The notes beneath the pieces were generated by a model. It did no database searches. It saw nothing but the letters and a program-made list of their open reading frames with translations, and was not told the origin of the DNA. Below, piece after piece: positions 34,179 to 46,500 of a DNA stretch of 64,000 nucleotides; position 1 is the stretch's first letter, and every line of letters starts with the position of its first letter. Both the position numbers and the translations under genes were made by a program. The stretch is from Tubulanus polymorphus (lineage: Eukaryota > Nemertea > Palaeonemertea > Tubulaniformes > Tubulanidae): the NCBI RefSeq assembly GCF_964204645.1, contig NC_134027.1:24292485-24356484 (forward strand). The letters are read 5' to 3'.

Positions 34179-36991
34179 TCACTGATTATGTGGAACAAAG
34201 TTTTGAACCAGGTATATAGAGAAAAAGTTTTCTCCGCCGCACATTTCTTCTGCATTTCCTCTGCACGGCTCGTTACAATTACTATCGGCTACTAGTAATT
34301 CCCAGACTCCGGCACCGCAAACACATTTTGTACCATTGCGAAGTCCAGCAAATCTCATTTCTGAATAATAATAATAAAGAAAATAAGCAATATTATCGCT
34401 TATAGGGTTTAAGAGCGTATATCAAATATACACTCTTAAAACCAGGGAAGGGATTTTATTTATTTATGTATTTACCTCCCTTTTGTGACTTCATTTCCTG
34501 ACAAGCTCTTTTGCAATTTTCGATATTCAGGTTTTCTATGAACGGCGGCCAACTCTTATTACGTAATCCTGGTTTTCCAAAACACCCAACGTAGTTCCGA
34601 CATTGATCTGATGAATGAGAGTTAACAATATGAGTTGATTACTTCCTTTCTACATATATAAATATACATGATATACAATTCATTTTGTCATCATTGTTGA
34701 ACTCAGTTTGTTTCACAAAAATCTACGGTTGCTTCTGATTCATTGAATAATCGAAGAAATAAAAGGTAGATGTTAGATCCTATAACCGACTCGTCGCGCA
34801 TGCGCATTGACTTCCTGGACTTAGCTAGAAAACTCATGAAAAGTAACTAAAAATTCTCTACGTGTGCGTAAACATAACGATGTTCCACGGCGCTAGTGAT
34901 GATAGCTTGCCACCCGCTGGTTTTATAACTACATATAGTCTTACCCTAAGCTACCTTACGGTAATAAGCTATAAAGCCTCACCTAACCCTAACCCTAAAG
35001 CCTCACCTTACTCTAAACCTAAACCCTACCCTACCCTAACCCTAAACCTTCTTGATACTAACCCTTCCGATCTTACCGATTGAAAAAGCCGTCATTTTGT
35101 GTACGGCTCGGTTATAGGATCTAACATTTACCGAAATGAAATCACATTGCCAGTAGTGGAGGCGTCCACGGGACAATCGTCTTAACGGCTAAATATCATC
35201 ATTTGGAAAGCGCCGATAGAAACTTGACGACCGTTATTTACAGTTTTGTGAGCTAAACTTTGACCCCTTGATTGTAATGAACGAAAGAAAAAGGTTCAAC
35301 TCACAACTGTGTGACTGATGTCGGTGATACTCACCTGTCCCTTGTGAAGTATTTGTCGAGGTTTCTTCTGCCACAGTATTCGCTTGTAAAAAGAAAAAAA
35401 ATCATAGAATTTGACTCCAGCTTTTGTGACAAAATTATTTACAGTCTAAATCGATACAAGATTTACTGAACTGATTAGGAAATTACGTGTACTTTCTTTC
35501 TCTGATATACACTATACACGAATGAGCGACCGCAAGGGCTGCTATATTTGCTTGGAAAAAAAACATTGTTGAATCCAAAAATTATCACATCAACACCGCC
35601 TGGTAAATCCTCGCTTGCCATTAGCGGGGGAGTCCTTGACACAATCGTCTATCCGACTAAGTGTCATCATTCAGAAGGCGATAAACAGGAAGACATTGCT
35701 TATGTACAGTTTTGAGCATAATTTTCACTCCTCGAAAGAAATCGAATAAACGAAAAGTTAAACTCACAACTGCGTGACTGATGTCAATGATAAGCCTACT
35801 CACCTGTCCCTGCGGATGAAGGAGTTGTCGAAGTTTCAGTCGCCACACCAGTCGTAGCGGTCACTAATAAAAAAATAAATCATAGATTTTTACCCAGCAT
35901 AATTAACGACAGAATTGACTGAAATCGACGTAAGACAAAGTGTGATGAGTACGAAATCAAATCGACATAGAAGTTAATCTTTCTTCGTTGTTGGCCCGAA
36001 GCGAACTAACTAGTCCTGTGTACTCACTTGTTGTTGCTGAGGTATCGTCAGTCGTCTCACTGGTCGTAGCATCCGCTTGTAAAAAAAGAATTGAATCCAG
36101 TTCATATCACGAGATTCATTACCTTCTAACTCACCAGCCTACTCACCTGTCCCTGCGGATGAAGGAGTTGTCGAAGTTTCAGTCGCCACACCAGTCGTAG
36201 CGGTCACTAATAAAAAAATAAATCATAGATTTTTACCCAGCATAATTAACGACAGAATTGACTGAAATCGACGTAAGACAAAGTGTGATGAGTACGAAAT
36301 CAAATCGACATAGAAGTTAATCTTTCTTCGTTGTTGGCCCGAAGCGAACTAACTAGTCCTGTGTACTCACTTGTAGTTGCCGAGGTATCGTCAGTCGTCT
36401 CACTGGTCGTAGCATCCACTTGTAAAAAAAGAATTGAATCCAGTTCATATCACGAGATTCATTACCTTCTCATTAACTCAATTTACGATGAACTGAATCG
36501 ATTGACAACTCACTTGTTGCTGCCGGTGAAGCACCGGCCGAGGTATCAGTTTTCAAAGGGGTCTTAGTATCCGCTTGTTAAAGAAAGAAAAACAGAAATC
36601 ACAGAGTTGAATCCATGTCACAAAAGGATCGACTTTTTAATCGGCGTAACAGGAAAATCAATACAACATTTTATGGTCGCTAGCCGCCATTTTGTGAGGT
36701 AACGTTGTCACTGCATTGAACGGCGTGAGAGAGACAACTTTAAACTCGTTCTTCTCACTATATACACATCTCGTTTCTAGTTTTTCTCTCACATCTGACG
36801 ACGATCTCTAGTGAGAGTCCAAAACGTCGTGTATTTTGATTCCATTCGCTTTAACTTTGTTGGGACCAGTTGTTCAAAATTCAAATTGGAAATCAAGTAC
36901 ATCGAAATTTACTTATCTCATTCTGCGTGCACGACGTCACGTATGACGTCATCAACAGCAGCATGGTTCCCAGAGTTATGAAATAATTCAT
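34179..36991 (-). CDS. Secreted WSC-domain protein with Thr/Ser-rich mini-exon stalk
   Basis: Nine minus-strand exons join in phase: 36991-36913, 36573-36514, 36418-36371, 36206-36147, 36075-36028, 35863-35804, 35382-35335, 34607-34476 and 34360-34179 (stop TGA), giving 238 residues. The first coding exon begins with ATG directly after TTTCAG and encodes a signal peptide (MNYFITLGTMLLLMTS...). Six exons of only 48 or 60 nt, all phase 1-1, encode mucin-like Thr/Ser-rich segments such as ATTSETTDDTSATT, likely heavily O-glycosylated. The last two exons encode a WSC domain: YVGCFGKPG, CKRACQEM, FAGLRNGTKCVCGAG, CNEPCRGNAEEMCGG and FFSIY. WSC domains bind carbohydrate and occur in fungal wall sensors, polycystin-1 and Kremen. 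No membrane segment is present, so the product is probably secreted, in mucus or matrix. The function is inferred. Confidence 0.86.
34765..35132 (-). mobile_element. MITE family B, copy 2
   Basis: Ends GGTAGATGTTAGATCCTATA and the inverse ...GGATCTAACATTTACC match the element at 21270-21853 in opposite orientation. Telomere-like CCCTAACCCTAAA runs lie inside. It sits in the WSC gene intron between the last mini-exon and the WSC exons. The nested palindrome of copy 1 is absent. Confidence 0.75.
35795..36475. repeat. 343-bp tandem duplication carrying two WSC-gene mini-exons
   Basis: The segment from about 35795 repeats at about 36138 with very few differences, copying one 60-nt and one 48-nt exon with their introns. 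Sparse substitutions (for example TTGTTGCTGAGG against TAGTTGCCGAGG) point to a recent event. Confidence 0.92.
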
Positions 36992-37504
36992 CTGAAACGA
37001 TAGACACATGTATATTTAATCGCTGTAATATATTTGCATTCTTATATGCACCACTTGATGACATGTATATATCTCGTATTTTGTTTCACTCAGATTTCCT
37101 GAAGATGACTATTAGATTATTGCCGAAACGTCGGATGGTAAATGCATGGCTGAAAGGAAACTTTTCGGACTTGATCTTCCAACGGATCTACATCAATCTC
37201 ACGAATGATAAAAATGGACTCCAACCGCAGGAATCCGCGTTTTCGCGGAAGATATTCATCCATGTGTGGGATTATCGTTACAACACTCAACCATTTCAAT
37301 GTGTCTCGGGTGCACTCAGACATTGAATAAACGTATTGAAAATGAGTTCATTTTTGAGCAAATGAAATAGTAAGTTTTCTACCGAACGCGCATACGACCC
37401 TAATTATCAATTGATTACCTTTTACATTTAATTGATTACCTTCTATCAATGAATTAATTACCTTATTTTCTGATAGTTGCAGAATTTTACTGGATTATTT
37501 GCGT

Positions 37505-38760
37505 CGTTGTGTGAGTTGTCTTCACCAAATGCAATCACTCGAAAAGTAATCACAAATAATGCAAAGAATCACCGAGTATATATAGTGCTGACAAACAGGT
37601 GACAGGAGGTAGTCATTGTGTTCGTGAAAAATGCTGAGAGAAACTGTATTTCTGTGAGTTGCAGATTCCAAAGATTATTTTCATCATTTTCTAAGGTGTG
37701 TGCACCGAATGCACTCGCATTTCAAGCAGTCACACAGAACGTGTTGAATTGCTGAATAAAAATAGCGCTGATAAACAGGTGGTAGGAGCTAGTCATTGTG
37801 TTCATTGTGAAAAAAACTGTATTTGTGAGAGTTGCAGATCCTACAGATGATTGTAGCGTCATTCTCTAAGGTGTGTGCACCGAATGCACTCAAGCAGTAA
37901 CAAAAAATGCGATGAATTGAGATGAATACCGATACTGATAAACAGGTGACGGTAGCTAGTCATTGTGCTTGTGAAGAATGAGAATAGAACCTGTACAGTT
38001 ACAGATTTTGCAGATTATGAGCGTCATTTTCTAAGGTGTGTGCACCGAATGCACTCAAGCAGTCACACAACATGTGAAGAATTGTTTGAATACAGATAGC
38101 ACCAATAAACAGGTGACGGTAGCTAGTCATTGTGTTTACGAAGAATGAGAATGAACCTGTATACTTTCAGATTTTGCAGATCATTCCCATCGTAATCTCA
38201 AGTGTGTGCACCGAATGCACTCAAGGCGTCACGCGAAACGCAAAGGATCGTTGAATACAGATATTGCCAATGAACAGGTGACGGTAGCTAGCCATCGTGG
38301 TCATGAAGAGTGAAAATAGAAAATGTATAGTTTCAAGTTTGCCGGTCATTCCCATCGTAATCTCAAGTATGTGCACCGAATGCACTCCAAGCAGTCATAC
38401 AGAACGCGAAGAATATTTGAATACAGATATTGCCGATAAACAGGTGACGGTAGCTAGTCATTGTGTTCATGGAGAATGAGAAAAGAACCTGTATAGTTAC
38501 AGATTTTGCAGATCATTTCCATCGTTATCTCAAGTGTGTGCACCGAATGCACTCTTCAGTCACACGAAACGTGGAGTTGATACAGATATTGCCGATGGTA
38601 GCTAGTCATTGTATTCGTGGAGAATGAAAATAGAACCTGTATGGTCACAGATTTTGCGGATTATTTCAATCGTGTGAGCACCGAATATCACACAAAACTT
38701 GTAACTTGGAGAATTGAAAAATACAAATATCGCTGATAAACAGGTTACGGGTGTTTATCA
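37505..38760. repeat. ~165-bp tandem repeat, about eight copies
   Basis: Each unit has AAGGTGTGTGCACCGAATGC then ACTCAAGCAGTCACAC, GATAAACAGGTGACGG and TAGCTAGTCATTGTGTTC. Markers recur at about 37695, 37871, 38035, 38201, 38366, 38534 and 38671. No ORF runs through it. Confidence 0.92.
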
Positions 38761-38842
38761 TCGTATTTGTGAAGAATGGTGATATCAGTTGGGCAATGAT
38801 CAGAACTCGTCCCACGGCAACAATTTAAAAAACATCTCAGGA

Positions 38843-39202
38843 CTCCACTGGTACATCCTCCCCCGGCAGGGATTCGAACCTGATGGCATCGAGATTGCCA
38901 CGGCACGAAACCCTGCCACAATCGACCATGTGCGCAGATACATGCGCAGTTCAGATGATGTGATTTTTAGCCAGAAATCAGAAATCCCGTTTTATTTTAG
39001 CCCGGGTTTTCCCATTTATAGTTCCTCCTCGAAATTTGCCTCAACGATTATACAACGAGCAATCTGATTCGTGCCGCCAGTTTTCGTTCGGATAGTGCGC
39101 ATGTAACTGCGCACATGGTCGTCTATGGCAGGGTTTCGTGCCGTGGCTTAGTGTAGCGATGCCATCAGGTTCGAGTCCCTGCAGTGGGAGGATGCCACTG
39201 GT
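38843..39202. repeat. Inverted pair of tRNA-like (SINE-like) units
   Basis: The unit at 38843-38945 (CTCCCCCGGCAGGGATTCGAACC...GTGCGCAG) is the inverse of 39095-39202 (GCGCACATGGTCGTC...AGGTTCGAGTCCCTGC...). In the latter orientation TGGCTTAGTG and GGTTCGAGTCC resemble A and B boxes. The second unit abuts the 3' tail of the LINE. Confidence 0.7.
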
Positions 39203-40488
39203 ATAGTATAGTATAGTATAGTATAGTAGTTTATTTGTCACCATCAATATGTACAAGATTAATAATAACAATAGTAAATTACAAACAATGAGGTGACAGG
39301 AGCCTGAACGGAGCCATAAAGGCTGTATATCCAAAAGGATGTTCAGACACCTTGAACACAAAGAACAAATTAAAGAAAAGAACAAATGAAGAGGGATGAG
39401 TTGATGAAAAATTAAGATGAATTTAAATCATGCAGACGTGTATGAATTAGGATATTATTTTGTATAAGTATCTATTTTGTATCAATATTGGTTAAAAATA
39501 TCTCTTTTGAACCTACTAACGAGGGTGTTTATAGTTGGAGCGGATTTAATGAGTAAAGGTTGACTTTGCCAAATTGAAGGAACTTTACAGAGGAATGACT
39601 TATTGAAAATGCTGGTTTTGTGGGCTTGGATTCTAGGGTGGTTTCGAGCTCTAGTATTATATCTATGATTAAAGGAATTTCTATTAAATAAATTTACAAT
39701 TGGTTGCGGAAGTTGGTTATAAACAAATCCATATGCAAGTTTGATAAGTTCTAAGTTTATCATATCTTCAAACTTCGGAATCTTGAACTTTTTAAAAAGA
39801 GGTGAGGTAGAGGCGTTGTTTTTAGCACAACCAATAACACGGATTGCTTTCTTTTGTAATTTGGTTAAAACATTGACTTGCTTCTTTGAGATTAATGGAC
39901 CCCAGAGAGATAAACAGTATGCTAGATGAGAGTTTATGTAACTGAAGTAAAGCAATCGCTTTGACCAGCTTGGTAAAAGATTTTTCACACATTTCAATAG
40001 GTAAATATTCTTATTCAGCTTAGAACAAAGAGATTTCACGTGACTTTCAAATGTAAGTTTATCATCAATCAGCAGTCCTAAAAATCTATGCACATGAACA
40101 AACTCGATTTGGCTATTTTCAAATTTTAAAGTGGGATTGTCAATTCTTAGATGATGTGGTTTAATACAAAGTCCAGCAGATTTTGTTATATTGAGCGTGA
40201 GTTTATTTGCCCTGAACCAATTGATAGCAATTTTGAAGTCGTCACTTAGATGTTTAGTTATTTTTTCAAAGTCTTTCCCTACAATTAGAAGTGTGGTGTC
40301 GTCGGCAAATAAAATAGCTTTGCAGTTGTCTAGATTATGACTAAGATCGTTTATATACAACAAAAATAGGAGTGGCCCCAAAACCAATCCCTGCGAAACT
40401 CCGTAATCAACAGTGTTGATTTCCGATTCAAAGCTATTATATTTGACATTAATTTGACTCAAAAACTGGTGAAATCCACAAGTAAAAG
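39203..40488 (-). mobile_element. 5'-truncated non-LTR retrotransposon (LINE)
   Basis: A minus-strand frame (to 39482) of over 326 residues reads as the second half of a non-LTR reverse transcriptase: GVSQGLVLGPLLFLLYINDL, then LFADDTTLL (the catalytic DD), LTLNITKSAGLCI, FLGLLIDDKLTFESHV, an SxLAYCLSLWG block and the usual C-terminal YNTRARN...VPSIWQ...FKRDIF region. Upstream the frame stays open only to about 40488, where different repeat DNA (CAGGGGTGGATCTAGG) begins, so the endonuclease and the first RT half are missing. The 3' end runs to a (TATAG)n microsatellite at 39203-39228, as in CR1/L2/Jockey-like elements. The coding part is intact after truncation, so the insertion may be fairly young. 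Confidence 0.92.
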
Positions 40489-41037
40489 AAAGACCCAGGG
40501 GTGGATCTAGGAAAATTGGAAGGCTTCTAAATATCTTTAGTATTAACTCTGAAGAAACCGAGAAATTTGAACTGTTTAAGATTTTTCTTAGTTAATGAGT
40601 TAATCACTTTCTCGCGGAATTGGCCTGCAGCAGGTTGATTTGCGGATATAACGAAAATATTTCTTTAAGTTAAACTAACAAATATTTTCGATATTAAATT
40701 TCTCTACGTACATTTTGTCGCATTTTCTGAAGTCTGTTATACGAATCTAAGATGTGAACATACGACATGAATAAACATTGGACTGGGACAAAGCGAAGAA
40801 ATGTATTTCTTATAGCAAGAGGCGATTTCAAGCCATATGTTTAAGGCCTATACAACTGGAAAAGCTTTTCTAAAAGAACTGGGACGATGTGTGCGAGCAA
40901 TCATTGGACAACCAGTTGCTATGGTATCGCAGCAATGGTTACTAGGTAACCCTGTGTTTTTGGTTGCTGGTCACCGGATGCGACCAGATCATTTACCGCG
41001 TGAAATTCAGCACTAGTTGCTACCTCTCAGCGTAGAG

Positions 41038-42181
41038 ATGGACACAATTCCTAGATTCCCCGATTGGGCGACGATTGATGAATCGAAAGTATTTATGGAC
41101 GGTAAATATTTTAGTTCGATGAAGCAACTATCATTCATAACAGGATTTTTGTGATAAGATTTTTGATGCTCAAGGCGTGTTTGAAAACGATTGAATGTTA
41201 CCTTTTTAGATCCCGAATTTCACCTCGATGGTAAAATTTACACAGTTTATAACATTCATACCATACCCGGTAATTAGAACATTCGGTTTTCAACCATTCA
41301 ACGACTGATTTTAAAAGCTGCAGTTTGATTTATATTTTTCATGTATAAATTGTAGGCATTCCCGAAGACTTGTGGGTATCGGCGCCTCGTAACACGGTCC
41401 TCTTTACCAATTACCCCACATATCCGTCCGAACAAATTAAAGTTATTGGAAGGTCGATCGGATGGGATACCGGGCGTGCCATGACCAGGATCTTCGACAA
41501 ATCAAACTGGTGGAAAATAGAACTGAACGAAAATGAGCTCCCGACACCTTTGAAATTATCAGTATTTGACAAGGAAGACATCGAAATCAAGTCGGAGCCT
41601 AAAGCAGTTCGCTTTATCGATTCACGACCCGGTATTCATTTTCTGCAGTGGGGATACGGGTCGGTACAGGTTCTACCTTATCATCAGGAAGGTAAATATC
41701 GCTCGTTATGGTAAACACTTATTATGTTTTACTCGTCCATTGCGTAATCGTTTTTCTATTTTAGAAAAAACGGATGAGTTGAATTGGAAAGTTGGCGAAT
41801 ACGAAAAAGAAAAGGATGATTGCAACGTTAAGGAATCGGAACCAGAAATAACCGTTGCAGTTCCCGAAAAAGTTGCGAATGTCGAAATGAATAAGAAAGG
41901 CTCTACTGGATTCAAAGGTAAGCATCTAGTCATCACGAACCTGATAAGTCCTTGGAGTTTAATCAGATTGAACTTCTCCAATATTTATAGTGGCACGCTC
42001 TTCGATGTGTAAATTTTACTCACAACCGAAAGAAAGTGGATTTTGATAAAGCGTCTTTGAATTCTGATCATATTGTTTTTTAACCTAAAATTGTCTATTT
42101 TTTGTAGCAAAATTCAGAAAAATTGCCAAATTCCTCAGAAGAAGTTTCCTGAGAGTGTTCGTGTGCGGCGGTGGCCGATGA
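41038..42181 (+). CDS. Unidentified five-exon protein with basic C-terminus
   Basis: Exons 41038-41101, 41210-41269, 41356-41691, 41765-41917 and 42108-42181 (stop TGA) join in phase (internal exons all 1-1) to 228 residues. The protein starts MDTIPRFPDWATIDE and has no signal peptide or membrane helix. The main exon encodes a compact-looking domain (VSAPRNTVLFTNYP, IGRSIGWDTGRAMTRIF, NWWKIELNE, FIDSRPGIHFLQWGYGSV). A charged Glu/Lys-rich linker follows, then a strongly basic, amphipathic end (AKFRKIAKFLRRSFLRVFVC). I do not recognise the family. The basic tail could bind membrane or nucleic acid; that is a guess. All splice sites are canonical and codon use matches the neighbouring real exons, so the gene is likely real. 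Confidence 0.72.
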
Positions 42182-42492
42182 AGTGCTTTTCGTTGAATCT
42201 TGTGATATTTGGAGGCGTTTCAGTTGTTGCGAGGAGGTCTGGTAACATGTTGGAGGGATTGATAGAACTCGGGGACGACTCACATCGGAGAATACAGCAT
42301 CTTTAGAACCGAGCAAACCACGAGTTACAGTGTGAGCTGACATTTTCTAAGGAGGGAATTCGTGAAATGAGGATAAAGCGTTAGAGCACAGCTAAAGATT
42401 TCATGGTCAGAGTTGCCAATATCATCTACTTCTATATAACAAATTATTATTGGTAAAATTTCAATAATTATTGCTTGGGTACTTGAAGAATT

Positions 42493-42730
42493 TTAGTACA
42501 GAAAGATAGATGAAACGGCATCAGAGTTTACGTGTAACCTCCTGACTAGTGTCAGGTGCATCACTTTGTAATATCGAAGGTGTATCTTTGCTCTGTTCCT
42601 ATTATGATATTCCCAAACTTGTATAACTCGTAAACCCCCGAGCGAGGTTTCTAATCGATAACGGTTTTCTAACTGTGGGAGGTAATCGGGTTCTATCAGT
42701 TCAATCAACCTCTGTTTCCAGTCCTCTGCA
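42493..42730 (-). other. Possible coding fragment, unresolved
   Basis: A minus-strand frame beginning after a CTGCAG acceptor-like site (about 42730) encodes DWKQRLIELIEPDYLPQLEN and a charged continuation to a stop at 42493. The composition is protein-like but no start, partner exon or family was found. An open frame at 43014-43223 may or may not belong with it. Confidence 0.25.
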
Positions 42731-43589
42731 GCGGCGACTAAACGTCTCTCGTTCCAATGAACTGTGATTCGGGCCTATACCGCCAATATATATTTGATTT
42801 CTATAAAACATTTCTATATCGTATTTTCATGTTCGGCTCATTCTTTTTGCCATTGTCCGCGACGAATATTTTACGTTCGGCTGATTTATTGTACAAGAAT
42901 CTTTCCCCTTTCTTTAGAATATTCAAAATTCAAATTAATTCCACATCATACGTTTTAAAACGTATTACATATATCCACGTATTCTGGAGTCTGTCTGACA
43001 GGGATATAAACTCTTAAAAATGAACTTGAATATCAAGGAGGGTTAGATTGTTTTCCACCGGAAGACGGCTGGCAGACGGAAAAGTTACCGAAGTCGTGTC
43101 TTTGTGCAGATTGTCTTCCAACTGTGGAACTAAGGGTCTTTTACGTTGAAAATAGACCTTGCACCGGCGCAAATCAAAGTTACGATAATATTCGAAGACA
43201 ATTGCATATGATATTACTAACAACTAACTAATACAAAATATTACATCGATGGAAAAATTAAATAAGGATTTGGACTGATAATGTTTGCGCAGCGTCAGAG
43301 ACCCTAACGTTCCTCTCTCGCAAGCGTTTGACCGCGATGGTATGGTGAGACTCTACCTCGTTCCTCCCTCGCGAGATTTGGCATCATGAGACTATACTAT
43401 GCAGGTCATTCTCAATTTCAATTGAGTGGAGCCTTCTTAGATTTAACACAGTTCTATAAACCTGAACCACGGGTGTCTCGTATAGACGTAGTTTCGAAGC
43501 ATTACATCGTCGGCAGATCAAAGCAAATCGTGGTTATGTGTTGAAATCATAAAGCGCTTTTCAGCAAAATGTTCCGAATCATTTGATAA

Positions 43590-46500
43590 CTATTTGTTCA
43601 CATCTTCATAAACGTTTGGCTCGATATCAGACTCGGCTTTAAAAAAAAGAAAGAAACGCAATGAATAAAACAGGTTCCAGGCCAGGAGAATGATGGCTGG
43701 TCGGGAAAGAACGAGTTTTCGGAGTTTTAAAAGAAGATATTGACTCAAGACACGATGAGGTTTAGAGGTTTTTGTTGATATTTCCAAAATTACCATGATC
43801 TATCGCGAATACTCACCGCTAAAAGCCACGTTTACATATGTTGCTGCGGCGTATTCACAAATATCAAAGGTCATTGTGAGAGAAATACTGAAAAAGGGTA
43901 ATCATTATTCACTGCTTTGATGATAAACATACGTGAATCTGTGTCTTTGATTTCATTGCTGTTACAATAAACTGCGATTAAAAAAGAGTCTATAGATAAC
44001 CATTAAAATTCATACACATTGTCATTATATAAGTCAAACCGTCAACTGGGACTCCTCAATTCAAGCAGCTTGCGCGATGAATATCTATGAATGCTGTGAC
44101 GTCACCACAGGCGCTTGAATATCGGCCTTGACCTTGTTGGTGTGTTTGGAAGTGATAGCATATTACCGTAATCTACGACATAACGTTCACCGAGTTATAA
44201 TTACCTGCCGATGATTCTTTAGCTCTTCTGAAATGAACCAGCAATTTAAACGATAAATGCTTCGATTGTTAGTTCAGCAGGTTTTTTCTAAATGGAAAAA
44301 GGAATTGAAATGGTTTTAATATTTCCCTCCCGTCTGTCCAAAACGGCTGTCGAGTTAACTGATTTTTGTGTAAATCGAAGTACGAAGTTCGGTTCCGGTT
44401 CATTCAAACAATCTTCCAACCAGTTTGAACCGGCAAGCGACTGATTTTGATAAAGGCATTCAAGATGGTATTGGGTGCCGGTTAGAATAAAACAAAGGAG
44501 CAGTAAAAAACTCACGTTCCACTTGATTTGTAGTTGAAGACGCGGCCTCCGTTTCTGAGAAGAATGATTAAAAGTACAACTAATACGACAACTACCAGAA
44601 TAAACGATATGCTAGCAAGAACAACCGCAGCAATCACCAGCGGATCACGAGAGAACTGCTCTTGTGATTGGTTCACTGAAAACAACACTATTGCTAAACA
44701 ACATTTACATAATGATGGGGATGTAGAAACTACTGGCGAAACTGTCGTAACATTTACATAATGATGGGGATGTAGAAACTACCGGGGAAACTGTCGTAAC
44801 ATTTACATGATAATGGAGATGTAGAACACAGAACATCATGAAAATGATTTTTCGAAATTACTGCAACAAAGAGGTGTTTTACCTCCTTCCGAATGAAGCT
44901 CTCTGCGTGCAATGACGTCACTACTTTCAGTAACAATCAGTTTGTAACTGTTTGCCTGGCCGGGATTGGTTTTAATCTTTATACTTATCGAGCCATCAGT
45001 ACCAGTACTTTCTATCGGTTTAGTAGATTCACAGTGGTTCGTATCCTTAGTACAGTATTTCACGTACACTCCGTATCCCGGCAGAAATGACGGCAATTTC
45101 ACCACAACTAAATCGTCTTTTGTTGTTATTGTAGCCGCACTCAAAGCTAAAACGACTTCACCTGGAATGTCTAAAAATGTATAATAAATAGAATCACTTC
45201 CGAGCACGGCGCTGAAGACATAAAGGCTTGAAATCGAGATGAAACTAAAGTACATTGCTGTTTAGAAACAGTCACTGATTATGAAACTATTTATGCATGA
45301 AATGCTTAATCTGAAAAGGAAATTACGTTGACATTTCTTACTATTTGTTTTAGTTGTAACTATATCAGTGAATGGACTTGTATTATCACCGGGATTTGAG
45401 TTGACACTTCTCACTTTGAACTCATAATCAGTTGCTTGTTTTAATCCGGTTATTTTTGTTTGCACCAGTTTTCTATAACCGGGGTCAGGTATTTCAGCTT
45501 TGTCGATGAACAGTGTGGAGTCTGACGCCCTGTGATTGACGGTGACGGTGAACGTTTGTTCGGAACCACCCTCATATTCAGACACCCAGCTCAGCGTCGC
45601 AGATACGGCCGTTTTTGTGACGACTTTCAGATTTGTGGGGGTCTGCGGAGGCCCTGAAATAGGAAAGTTTATAATTCATAGAAACTTTATAAGTTTGAGA
45701 ATATAGTGTACAAGCTGCATTGAATGTCAGCTTTCAGTTGACGGTAGGATGTATCGTACATGGAACTCTTAAAATAGAACGTATGTATGCATGAAAATCA
45801 AAGAAAATCTAAAAATTTCACCTAATGTCTACTTTTCGAAAAGTCCTATACTTTACCAGTCTCTGTTAGTCTAAGTTCAAATACTGCACTGCTGCCAATT
45901 AAATTACCGAGTCTACAATTAAAGGTTCCATAATCAGACGCCTGAACAGATTTTACAATTAAATCGCATTGAGTTTTGCTAATCGTGGAAAAATGCGTTT
46001 TCCGTTTGATTGCGACTGCAGCTCAAAGTTGTCGCTTTTGGATACGCGTCGTAGTTTATCGTGAATTTAGCCGTTCCTCCTGATTTTGCTGCTACGCGTT
46101 TGACTCGTCTGAGGAGCCTTGTTGCATCTATAGAAAATAGGGGAAAAAAATCATATTTACAATTCACCTAATACAAAAAATATGTGAGACTGCTAGATGG
46201 GCCTGGTTTTACTATAAAATAGAGAACGACAAGAATCTGACATTTGATTTAAAAGTTATTTGCTTTAATGGATTTTAATCGAGATTCAGTTTCGTGATTA
46301 ATTTCACTAATTTTGCATCCATACTTCGATTCGATGGGTTTGTGGTGTATCGAATGTTTGTTACTTACATTGGACGTTGACAGTAGCGATATTACTGAAA
46401 GTTAAACCCCCTCTATTTGTCACTTGACATCTGTATCGCCCTGAATCGTTTCTTGATACAGGATGAAAATAAAACCGATTATCACCAGCACCCGTGGAAC

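Noticed and set aside
34975-35050. CCCTAA-type runs as a telomere or interstitial telomere
   Set aside because: The repeats are irregular, short and inside a MITE with defined ends.
44209-44231. 23-nt exon between the receptor membrane and tail exons
   Set aside because: Borders look canonical but inclusion breaks the frame into an early stop, so it was left out of the main model and noted as a possible alternative.
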